From NCBI GenBank assembly GCA_947623875.1, contig CANQII010000005.1:1-42806 (forward strand): a stretch of DNA of 42,806 nucleotides. Reading direction: 5' to 3'. The notes below the pieces were generated by a model that saw only the letters and a program-made list of their open reading frames with translations, did no database searches and was not told where the DNA came from. Source of the stretch: an uncultured Oscillospiraceae bacterium. Its GTDB lineage: Bacteria; Bacillota; Clostridia; Oscillospirales; Oscillospiraceae. Below, in pieces: positions 1-7,824 of this stretch. The first letter of the stretch is position 1; the number at the start of each line of letters is the position of its first letter. The position numbers and the translations under genes are program-made.

Positions 1-64
1 TCGGTTTTATTGTTGTAAAACCAACCGTCCAAACTTTACCAAATAATCGTTGTTAAGGTGTTGC

Positions 65-1846
65 CTACGGCACGCCGTTGGCGAAGAGCTCCACCTCCGG
101 CAGGTTGGAGTATACCGTTACCTTCGTAACAGCTTCCACCCGGTCCACGTAGCGCTTGCCGCAGATGTGGACGAAGGGATCGTCCGAGAGCCACGCCTTG
201 TACGCATAGAAGGCGTCCTTCTTGTACTTCCGGTCTATTGTAACGAGGCCTTTGTGGTTCTGGCCGTTCTCCCCGCCCTCCATCCGCTGGTCTGCGGCGA
301 AGTCGAACATGTTCCAGACGTGGGTGGCCCAGAGATAGGGGCGAGCGAAGAGCTGTTTGATATACTCCTCGTGGAAGTGGGCCTGGTACTCCTCGGAATA
401 GTCCCAGACCTTGGGGTCCGAGTTGTGCCAGTTCAGCGCCTCTGCCCCGTACTCCGAGCAGCCCACCGGGATGTCCGGGTGCCGGGCGTGGAAGTCGTCC
501 AGAGCCGGGCCCACCTGGTCTGTGGTGCCCACATACCAGCCGAAGTAGTGGTTCCAGGACACCACGTCCGGAATCTGGAGGTATTTCGCATCGGGATTGC
601 AGGCCTGGAGCAAGGCCATGGTGGTGCGGCGGGTGGGGTCCAACTGATGGGCCAGATCGTTGAGGAGACGGTGGTTCTCCATCATGTCCTCGTCATCCTC
701 CGGGGTGAACATGGTGATCTCGTTGGAGAGACCCCAAACCACAATGGAGGGGTGGTTGTAGCTCTGGGTGATAAGCTCCCGCATCATGGAGAGGGTGTTG
801 GCCCGGCCGCCTGGCATGTGCCGGGAGATGTACGGGATCTCCGCCCAGACGATCATGCCCTTCTCATCGGCGAGGTCGTAGAAGTACTGAGACTGCTGAT
901 AGTGGGCGAGACGGATGGTGTTGGCCCCCACCTCGCAGATCAGCTCCATATCCTCCCGGTGGTGCTCCGGAAGCAAGGCATTGCCGATGCCCCAGCGATC
1001 CTGGTGCCGGCAGACGCCGTGGAGGGGATAGGACTCGCCGTTGAGGAAGAAGCCCTTTTCCGGGTGGATCTCGAAGGTGCGGCAGCCGAACCGGGTGGAG
1101 ATGCGGTCCAGAACCGTGCCGTCTCCGTCCAGCAGCTCGGCCGTGGCGGTATAAAGGTACGGATCCTTCCGGCCGTGCCAGCGGTGAACCTTGGGAATGG
1201 TGAGGACGGCGGTGCCGGCGCAGATCGTCTCTGCCACGGGGCAGCCGCAGAGGTCTGTGAGGGCGATGCGTACCTGCTGTCCCGGCTGAAGGGGTGTGGT
1301 CCAGGTTTCCACCTTCACTTCGGCGTCTTCCCCTTGGATCGTTGGCGTGACGTGGATGCCGGGGCCGTCGTATGTGAGGAGGTCGAAATGGGACGCCGGC
1401 ACGCAGATCAGGTTCACATCCCGGTAGAGACCGCCGTAGAAGGTGAAGTCTGCGTTCTGGGGATACACTGTCTCGCTGATCCCGTTGTCTACTGTGATCA
1501 CCAGGAGATTCTCCTCCGTCATGGCCTCGGAGACGTCCACCCGCCAGGTGGAGTATCCGCCGTCGTGGTGGGCGAGATGGGTGCCGTTCCAGTACACATC
1601 TGCAGAGGCATTGGCGCCGTTCAGCTCCAGAAAGTACCGGGGACTGTCTGGGAGATCCCGTTTGGAGATGTGCTTGGCGTAGGTGCCGACGCCGCGGTAG
1701 TAGTCGTTATTGCCGTCCTGGCCGTCTATGCCGTTCCAGGTGTGGGGAAGGTTTACGAAGTTCCACCGGGGATTCACTTCGGTGGGAATGGTGTCTGCCT
1801 CCTTGGTGAAGGCCCATTTGGCGTTCAGGCTGACGATGGCTCGCAA
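65..1846 (-). CDS. Glycoside hydrolase family 2 (beta-galactosidase/beta-glucuronidase-like), apparently 3'-truncated
   Basis: 593-aa ORF with GH2 features (FFLNGESYPLHGVCRHQDR, GANTIRLAHYQQS, NHPSIVVWGLSNE, GCSEYGAE, ATHVWNMFDFAADQR). It stops abruptly at VELFANGVP*, where GH2 proteins normally continue. Confidence 0.85.
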   Translation of the reverse strand: MRAIVSLNAKWAFTKEADTIPTEVNPRWNFVNLPHTWNGIDGQDGNNDYYRGVGTYAKHISKRDLPDSPRYFLELNGANASADVYWNGTHLAHHDGGYSTWRVDVSEAMTEENLLVITVDNGISETVYPQNADFTFYGGLYRDVNLICVPASHFDLLTYDGPGIHVTPTIQGEDAEVKVETWTTPLQPGQQVRIALTDLCGCPVAETICAGTAVLTIPKVHRWHGRKDPYLYTATAELLDGDGTVLDRISTRFGCRTFEIHPEKGFFLNGESYPLHGVCRHQDRWGIGNALLPEHHREDMELICEVGANTIRLAHYQQSQYFYDLADEKGMIVWAEIPYISRHMPGGRANTLSMMRELITQSYNHPSIVVWGLSNEITMFTPEDDEDMMENHRLLNDLAHQLDPTRRTTMALLQACNPDAKYLQIPDVVSWNHYFGWYVGTTDQVGPALDDFHARHPDIPVGCSEYGAEALNWHNSDPKVWDYSEEYQAHFHEEYIKQLFARPYLWATHVWNMFDFAADQRMEGGENGQNHKGLVTIDRKYKKDAFYAYKAWLSDDPFVHICGKRYVDRVEAVTKVTVYSNLPEVELFANGVP

Positions 1847-1882
1847 GGGAATAGCCTCCTTCTATGGGGTGGGAAGCTGATA

Positions 1883-2197
1883 TCAGAGGATGAGCAGTTC
1901 TGTGAGGAAGACGGTGAGGCAGCAGAGCACGGCCACCGGGAAGAGGCCGGACCCTAGCCAGGAGGCGATGATGCCCACGATCAGGGCAGCGGCCCCGGAG
2001 ATGGGGCTGCGGGTGGCGGTGATCATGGCGGGGACCGTCATGAGAGCGAGAGTGACGTAGGGCACGTAGTACAGGAAAGAGCGGAGAAAGCGGCTCTTGA
2101 TCTGTTTGCGCAGCAGGGTGATGGGCGTCACCCGAATGGCGAAGGAGACCAGCGCCATCACGATGAGGTAGATATAGATGTTGTGGGTCTGATTCAA
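1883..2197 (-). CDS. azlD: AzlD-family branched-chain amino acid transport protein
   Basis: Small hydrophobic protein (IYIYLIVMALVSFAIRVTPITLLRK...LRSFLYYVPYVTLALMTVPAM...). TTG start overlaps the azlC stop. Confidence 0.8.
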   Translation of the reverse strand: MNQTHNIYIYLIVMALVSFAIRVTPITLLRKQIKSRFLRSFLYYVPYVTLALMTVPAMITATRSPISGAAALIVGIIASWLGSGLFPVAVLCCLTVFLTELLIL

Positions 2198-2958
2198 GAG
2201 GTGGTCGCCTCCGTTTCTCCCTCTGCGTTCTCTTGGATGGGGAAGAGGATTGCGCCGGCAGCGGCGATAAGGACGGTGAGAAGGATGGTCTGGGTGCCCT
2301 TGGGGATGGCATTGAGAATCGGCAGGGCAGAGCAGATGGCGCTGGCGGCAAAGGAGACCAGTACCAGAAGGGCCACCGCCCGGTCTCCCCGGGCGGCGGG
2401 GATGATGATGGCGAGAAACATCCCGTAGATGGCCACGCTGAAGGCGGAGGCCAGTGCCGGCGGCAGGGAGTTGCCTGCGATGACGCCCAGGGCGGTGCCG
2501 ATGGCCCAACAGGGGGCGGCCACCGAGATGGCGCCATAGGAGTAGAAAGGATCCAGGTTGCCAGGCCTTGCGATGGCGATGGCAAAGAGCTCGTCCGTGA
2601 TGTAGAAGCCCACCAACAGACGGTGTCGCAGCGGCAGGTCCGGCGCCATTCGCTGACTCAGAGCGCAGCTCATGAGGAGGTAGCGGGCGTTGGCGATGAG
2701 GGTCATGAGGGCGAGCTCCAGATAGGTGGCATTGGCTGCAATGAGGGTGAGCACAGCGTACTCACCGGCAGAGGCATTGCCTAAGGCGCTGAGCAGAAAA
2801 CCCTGCAGCGGTGAGAGACCCACATCTTTGGCTGCGATGCCCAGAGAAAAGGACACGGCAAAGTATCCGAGCCCGATGGGGATGCCCGCCTGGATGCCGG
2901 AGCGAAAGACGGCCCGCCGGCTGCTGGGGAGGGTATTGTTGGGAGGCATGGTACACAT
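2194..2958 (-). CDS. azlC: AzlC-family branched-chain amino acid permease
   Basis: 254-aa membrane protein with the AzlC pattern (GIPIGLGYFAVSFSLGIAAKDVGLSPLQGFLLSALGNASAGEYA; NARYLLMSCALSQR; FYITDELFAIA). Confidence 0.85.
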   Translation of the reverse strand: MCTMPPNNTLPSSRRAVFRSGIQAGIPIGLGYFAVSFSLGIAAKDVGLSPLQGFLLSALGNASAGEYAVLTLIAANATYLELALMTLIANARYLLMSCALSQRMAPDLPLRHRLLVGFYITDELFAIAIARPGNLDPFYSYGAISVAAPCWAIGTALGVIAGNSLPPALASAFSVAIYGMFLAIIIPAARGDRAVALLVLVSFAASAICSALPILNAIPKGTQTILLTVLIAAAGAILFPIQENAEGETEATTS

Positions 2959-3141
2959 CCTTTGTTTGATATGAGAGATGGCTAAAGTATAGCGAAGTCT
3001 GGGGGAAAAGGAAAGAGGAAATTTTGCAGGTGAAGGGCTGCAAGAGACTGGGTGCTGGCCTCTGGGCAGCTCTTTTTTTGTGGCTTTACAGGGAAGCTGT
3101 GCGGCGGAATTTGTTTGACAGATGTATGCAAAGTAGCGGAA

Positions 3142-3173
3142 TTTGTATTACAAATGCTATCTATTGTATTACA
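3142..3173. promoter_or_regulatory. Possible operator: palindrome TTTGTATTACAAA plus second half-like copy ATTGTATTACA
   Basis: TTTGTA-T-TACAAA at 3142-3154; TTGTATTACA recurs at 3164-3173, upstream of the 3226 promoter. Confidence 0.35.
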
Positions 3174-3225
3174 CTAAATGAGTTAAAACATGCAGATGTG
3201 AGATGTATCGGCGAGGAAAAATGTA

Positions 3226-3254
3226 TTGACTGTTGCGCTGCGATAAGCTATAAT
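3226..3254 (+). promoter_or_regulatory. Sigma-A promoter for the small Rpn-tail genes
   Basis: TTGACT - 17 nt - TATAAT. Confidence 0.7.
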
Positions 3255-3401
3255 ACGGGGTGAAAACTCGCCTATGTTGTTTGAAATGATTGCAGCATGG
3301 ATAGGCGTGGAAGAGGAAACATGCCGGGATGAGGCACTGCTATCAGCGGCACGCATTCAGTAATATGAGGTGACAGCGCAGTGAGACGAAAAGAGGAAGC
3401 C

Positions 3402-3752
3402 ATGTGTGGATCCATTCAATTGATCATTGAGGATGAGGTAAAGAAGGAATTGGAGCGGCGCAGAAAGGAACGGCAAAAGGCGGCAAAGAAGGCAGCGCAG
3501 CAGGCTGTGGCTGCGGCAAAGAAGGCAGAGCGGCAGGCTGCAGCTGCGGCAAAGAAGCGGGTTGCAGCTGCAGTAAAGAAGGCGTATGAAGATCGCATGG
3601 TTTCCTGCCTTCTGAAAGTGATGAAGAATTATCCCTGCAGTCTGAAAGGCGCCATGGATCTATTGGGAGTCCCAAAGAACATGCGGCCCAAGTACGGGAA
3701 ATTGGTGAAGAAGGCACGCGCTGTGCAAACGGACGAGACAGCAGCATCGTGA
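3402..3752 (+). CDS. Small Lys/Ala-rich coiled-coil protein; stand-alone Rpn C-terminal-like domain
   Basis: RBS AGAGGAAG before ATG 3402 (MCGSIQLIIEDEVKKELERRRK...). Ends GAMDLLGVPKNMRPKYGKLVKKARAVQTDETAAS, resembling the tail of the ORF ending at 5717. Confidence 0.55.
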   Translation: MCGSIQLIIEDEVKKELERRRKERQKAAKKAAQQAVAAAKKAERQAAAAAKKRVAAAVKKAYEDRMVSCLLKVMKNYPCSLKGAMDLLGVPKNMRPKYGKLVKKARAVQTDETAAS

Positions 3753-3766
3753 AAGGACGTGTACTC

Positions 3767-3982
3767 ATGTGTGACTCAATGCGGGCACTGATCGAAAAGA
3801 AGAACCGTGAGCATGATGAAAAGAACAATGTCAGCTATATCATCCGGCTGGTAGATGAGATAGGCTTGACGGAGTCTCGGGCCATGGACATCTTCAAAAT
3901 CCCGGAGGAAGAGCGGCCCAGGTATGCAGCGCTGGTAGCAGCAGCACGCGCCGCGCAGACAGACGAGATGACAGCACCGTGA
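3767..3982 (+). CDS. Stand-alone homologue of the C-terminal domain of the downstream Rpn-family nuclease
   Basis: MCDSMRALIEKKNREHDEKNNVSYIIRLVDEIGLTESRAMDIFKIPEEERPRYAALVAAARAAQTDEMTAP is nearly identical to the last ~70 aa of the 4701-5717 ORF. SD-like AAAGGA lies upstream of ATG; GTG 3749 is an alternative start. Confidence 0.7.
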   Translation: MCDSMRALIEKKNREHDEKNNVSYIIRLVDEIGLTESRAMDIFKIPEEERPRYAALVAAARAAQTDEMTAP

Positions 3983-4497
3983 GAAGATGAAAAAGAACGC
4001 CCAGGCTCAACTATCCACAAACAACACTAAACGAAATGAAAATTGAGTTTTTAGTGCAAGCATGGATACATGGTTGAAACTCAGATGGAAGCCCGTGACA
4101 TTACTGAAAGTGGCACGGGGTGATTAAGTAGATAGGAGAGTCTTGCAAATACGAATATAAGATATGTCGTTGAAACGATGACAACATTTGAATGGGCAGC
4201 CAGAGGTCTGAGACTGCGGCTGGCAGGCTTCTTCAACCGCAGCTGGGCGTAGACAGCCATCTGAAATCTGCTAACACCTTACTGAAGACATAATGAAAAG
4301 ATGGGAACTAAACAATACAAATGGACTCTATTGATCAAAAAACGAGGTGCTTGATGTAAAAGCAAAAGAAAATTAGACTAACTTTGCGAGAAAAGAACGA
4401 TATGTTGTTTTACTTGATTAAAATAGGAAATGAGCGCACATGTGCTGCACACTGAAAAAGTTTTTCTTTGGAGACGGAGGAGCCCAGACGAAGAAGA

Positions 4498-4513
4498 GTC
4501 CCGTTTATGGGAC
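4498..4513. promoter_or_regulatory. Palindrome GTCCCGTTTATGGGAC, one mismatch to the DUF5688 promoter palindrome
   Basis: Read directly; 15/16 identical to the motif at 38584, 39937, 40468 and 41567. Confidence 0.6.
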
Positions 4514-4629
4514 TATTGTCTGAAAAGGTTTGCAAAACGAAACGTTCTATCCCAAAACGGCAGAGATAAAGCAACAAAAAGTAGGAATTTACGTTTCCAA
4601 TATCCTTGGAAAAACTTTTATGAAGCTGC

Positions 4630-4658
4630 TTGACAGCCACCCCGCTCTGTTGTATAAT
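4630..4658 (+). promoter_or_regulatory. Consensus sigma-A promoter of the Rpn nuclease gene
   Basis: TTGACA - 17 nt - TATAAT, perfect match to consensus. Confidence 0.8.
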
Positions 4659-4700
4659 ACCGCCGGAAGCCAAAAGAGAGCAGAGAAGAGGGTGAGTACC

Positions 4701-5717
4701 ATGGGTATGATTGACGACCTGGCGAAGAACTACTTTGACGATGACGCTGTGGTCGCAGACACATTCAACTACTTTCTTCGGAAGATGGGATGCACCACCT
4801 TGATTGATCCGAAACAGCTTTCCAAAATAAGCACAGAGCTGGAAGTCAGCATTCGAGTGAATCGCACTGTGAGAACGATGAACCGAATTAGGGATATCGC
4901 TCGGGAGTGGACAAGGCCCGATGGCACGAAACAGATACTGGTTCTTGGCTTGGAACTGCAGTCGTTCATTCACTACGCACTGCCTCTGAAAATCTTGACC
5001 TACGATGTGTTCACCCATATCGCGCAAGCCGAGATAATCGCAGCTCCTTTGAAGGATCCTGTCAAGATTGAGAAAGGAAGCGATGGCAAACCGAAGCTGC
5101 AATTCACGGAGGACGAATTCCTCTCTAAGTTCCCGAAAGGTGCAAAGCTGGATGACGTCCTGACACTCACAGTGTACCTCGGGGAGAAGCCTTGGGACGC
5201 ACCGCTGACGTATTTCGAATCGCTCAACATGAGCGAGGACGCGAAGAAGTACAAAAGCGATATCAGGTTCTACCTCATCGACCCCAGGGAAATCGATGAG
5301 GCCGATTTCGAGGGCTTCGAGACCGAGATCGGTGATGTGTACCGCTTTCTCAAATATCGGGACGAACAATTCGTTGATTCCCTGGATGACTTCCTGCAAA
5401 CCCACATAGGGATGACTCTCAGTGAGAAAGGCGCTAAGCTACTTCTCGCTTGCGGAGTTGAAGCGAACATAACGAAACCGACTTACACAGTGAAAGGGGG
5501 ACGTGTACTCATGTGTGACTCAATGCGGGCACTGATCGAAAAGAAGAACCGTGAGCATGATGTCAACCATATCATCCGGTCAGTGGATGTGCTGGGCTGG
5601 ACGGAGTCTCAGGCCATGGACTTCTACGAGATTCCGGAGGAAGAGCGGCCCAAGTATGCAGCGCTGATAGCAGCGGCACGCGCTGCGCAGACGAGCGCCG
5701 CAACGGCTGCTTCCTGA
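4701..5717 (+). CDS. Rpn-family recombination-promoting nuclease/putative transposase (PD-(D/E)XK)
   Basis: ATG 4701 (MGMIDDLAKNYFDDDAVVADTFNYFL...). Rpn-like block RDIAREW...KQILVLGLELQSFIHYALPLKILTYDVFTHIAQ and C-terminal block DSLDDFLQTHIGMTLSEKGAKLLLACGVE. Confidence 0.7.
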   Translation: MGMIDDLAKNYFDDDAVVADTFNYFLRKMGCTTLIDPKQLSKISTELEVSIRVNRTVRTMNRIRDIAREWTRPDGTKQILVLGLELQSFIHYALPLKILTYDVFTHIAQAEIIAAPLKDPVKIEKGSDGKPKLQFTEDEFLSKFPKGAKLDDVLTLTVYLGEKPWDAPLTYFESLNMSEDAKKYKSDIRFYLIDPREIDEADFEGFETEIGDVYRFLKYRDEQFVDSLDDFLQTHIGMTLSEKGAKLLLACGVEANITKPTYTVKGGRVLMCDSMRALIEKKNREHDVNHIIRSVDVLGWTESQAMDFYEIPEEERPKYAALIAAARAAQTSAATAAS

Positions 5718-5760
5718 CCGGCCACGATCTTCGGTTCCTGCACAATACCCATACTATCGC

Positions 5761-5790
5761 TGTGCGGGGAGGAGAAATCCTCCCCGCACA
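5761..5790 (+). terminator. Perfect hairpin downstream of rpn
   Basis: TGTGCGGGGAGGA-GAAA-TCCTCCCCGCACA: 13-bp perfect stem with GAAA tetraloop. No U-tract follows. Confidence 0.5.
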
Positions 5791-5895
5791 TGTCATGTCT
5801 TGGACAGAATGGGAGATCATTGTACCGGATACGGGAAAACCACCAAACGCCAGGTGGCCTTGTGAAGAAATTCGGCAAAATCACAAATTTGTTGT

Positions 5896-5925
5896 TGACA
5901 GCACCCGGCTTCATCCCATATAATA
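5896..5925 (+). promoter_or_regulatory. Promoter of the glycine cleavage operon
   Basis: TTGACA - 18 nt - TATAAT, about 75 nt before the riboswitch. Confidence 0.7.
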
Positions 5926-5994
5926 TTCTCTGGCAAACCTCCCTCCCAGGCAAAAGGAGAGGGGGAGAGGCACAGGGAATTGAATATGGTTCGG

Positions 5995-6165
5995 GTGATG
6001 AAACCGAGAGAGACCGTGCAGAACGGCGCCGAAGGGGAATGCAGAAACTCTCAGGTACAAGGATCGGTTTCGGACGAAACTCCGGAAAGCATTGCGCACC
6101 GACGAGGCAATCTGTCCCCAGGGACGGAGAATCTTTCAGGTTTTGGTACGGAGGCACAGATCCTG
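5995..6165 (+). ncRNA. Tandem glycine riboswitch (gcvT motif, two aptamers)
   Basis: Aptamer 1: GAGAGACCGTG...GCGCCGAAGGGG...AAACTCTCAGGTACAAGGATCGG. Aptamer 2: CTCCGGAAAGC...GCACCGACGAGGCAATC...GGAGAATCTTTCAGGTTTTGGTACGGAGG. Directly upstream of gcvT. Confidence 0.88.
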
Positions 6166-6285
6166 CTTATTTTATAGGCGGGAACCTGTGTCTCCATGTT
6201 TTTTTGCTGTGCTGTCTTCTGAGAACGCAGCAGCTGGCAAGCGCAGAAACAGAGCACTGAAAACTTGAAAGGAAGTGTTTGTACC

Positions 6286-7374
6286 ATGGAACGGAAGACC
6301 CCGCTGTACGACATCCATGTGGAGGAGGGCGGCAAGATTGTCCCCTTCGCCGGCTACCTGCTGCCGGTGCAGTACGGCACCGGCGTGATCAAGGAGCACA
6401 TGGCCGTGAGACAGGCCTGCGGCCTCTTTGATGTCTCTCACATGGGAGAGATCCTCTTCACCGGTCCCACGGCTCTGGCCACCCTGAATCACCTCATCAC
6501 CAACGATTATTCCACCATGCCGCTGTACAAAGTCCGCTATGGCGTGATGTGCAACGAGAACGGCGGTACCATAGACGATCTCGTGGTATACAAGTTCGGG
6601 GAGGAGTGCTACCTGGTGGTGGTGAACGCCTCCAACCGGGAGAAGGACTACGCCCATATGTGCGCCAATCTGCTGCCCGGCACCACCGCAGAGGACATCT
6701 CTGCCGGCGTGGCGCAGCTGGCCCTTCAGGGACCCAAGGCACCGGCCATTCTGCAGAAGCTGCTGCCGGAGGACCAGATCCCCAAGGGGTACTACACCGC
6801 TATCCCCAACGTGGAGATCGGTGGGATGCGCTGCATGATCTCCCGCACCGGATACACCGGAGAGCTGGGGTATGAGATCTACACCGCGGCGGAGAACGGG
6901 GTGGCGCTCTGGAAGCTGCTGCGGGAGGCCGGAGTGGAGTACGGACTCATTCCCGCAGGCCTGGGGGCCCGGGACACCCTGCGCCTGGAGGCCGCCATGC
7001 CCCTATATGGCCACGAGATGGATGAGACCATTACCCCGCTGGAGGCCGGACTGGACTTCGGCGTGAAGCTGGGCAAGGCGGAGTTCATCGGCCGGGACTC
7101 CCTCATCGCCGCCGGCAAGCCCCAACGGGTGCGGGTAGGACTGGAAGTGGTGGGCCGGGGCATCGTCCGGGAGCACCAGGACCTGTATCTAGGCGAGGAG
7201 AAGATCGGCCACAGCACCTCCGGTACCCACTGCCCCTATCTGGGCAAAGCCGTGGCCATGGGCCTTATCGATGCCGCCCACGCTGCAGTAGGTACCGAGC
7301 TGGAGGCAGACGTCCGGGGCCGCCGGGTGGCTGTGAAGGTTGTCCCGCTGCCCTTCTACACCAGGGCAAAGTAA
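6286..7374 (+). CDS. gcvT: Glycine cleavage system T protein (aminomethyltransferase)
   Basis: TPLYDIHVEEGGKIVPFAGYLLPVQY...CGLFDVSHMGEI...ISRTGYTGELGYEIY. RBS GAAAGGAAG. Confidence 0.95.
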   Translation: MERKTPLYDIHVEEGGKIVPFAGYLLPVQYGTGVIKEHMAVRQACGLFDVSHMGEILFTGPTALATLNHLITNDYSTMPLYKVRYGVMCNENGGTIDDLVVYKFGEECYLVVVNASNREKDYAHMCANLLPGTTAEDISAGVAQLALQGPKAPAILQKLLPEDQIPKGYYTAIPNVEIGGMRCMISRTGYTGELGYEIYTAAENGVALWKLLREAGVEYGLIPAGLGARDTLRLEAAMPLYGHEMDETITPLEAGLDFGVKLGKAEFIGRDSLIAAGKPQRVRVGLEVVGRGIVREHQDLYLGEEKIGHSTSGTHCPYLGKAVAMGLIDAAHAAVGTELEADVRGRRVAVKVVPLPFYTRAK

Positions 7375-7439
7375 ATCATACAGGCTCTTTCTTTTGCCGG
7401 GGCACGGCAGAAGCATCATTATTATAGGAGGAAACTATC

Positions 7440-7823
7440 ATGTATGTCACACCCGTTGATCTGAAGTATACCAAGTCCCACGAGTGGGTGAGCGAGGAGA
7501 ACGGCCTCACCGTCATCGGCCTCACTGACTATGCCCAGAGCGCTCTGGGCGACATCGTGTTCATCAACCTGCCCGAGGTGGGCGATGAGGTCACAGCAGG
7601 AGAGCCCTTCTCAGACACCGAGTCTGTCAAGGCCGTGTCCGATGTCTTCAGCCCGGTCACCGGCACGGTGGCAGAGGTGAACGAGGACCTGCTGGACAAC
7701 CCCGCCCTGGTGAATGAGTCCCCCTATGAGGCCTGGCTCATCAAGGTGGAGAACGTCACCGAAACCGAGGATCTCCTGAACGCGGAGGAGTACGAAGCCG
7801 TGGTGGCCGCCGAGGAGGGCTGA
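7440..7823 (+). CDS. gcvH: Glycine cleavage system H protein
   Basis: [14 protein letters not shown]...[17 protein letters not shown]...[18 protein letters not shown] (lipoyl-lysine region). Confidence 0.95.
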   Translation: MYVTPVDLKYTKSHEWVSEENGLTVIGLTDYAQSALGDIVFINLPEVGDEVTAGEPFSDTESVKAVSDVFSPVTGTVAEVNEDLLDNPALVNESPYEAWLIKVENVTETEDLLNAEEYEAVVAAEEG

Positions 7824-7824
7824 T

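Noticed and set aside
50-1957. Plus-strand 635-aa ORF opposite the GH2 gene
   Set aside because: Antisense shadow of a high-GC coding gene; the minus-strand translation has clear GH2 motifs, this one none.
3470-3590. Possible CRISPR-like or tandem DNA repeat (GCAGGCTG.GGCTGCGGCAAAGAAG)
   Set aside because: The repeat is in frame and encodes a Lys/Ala-rich coiled segment; there are no unique spacers of uniform length.
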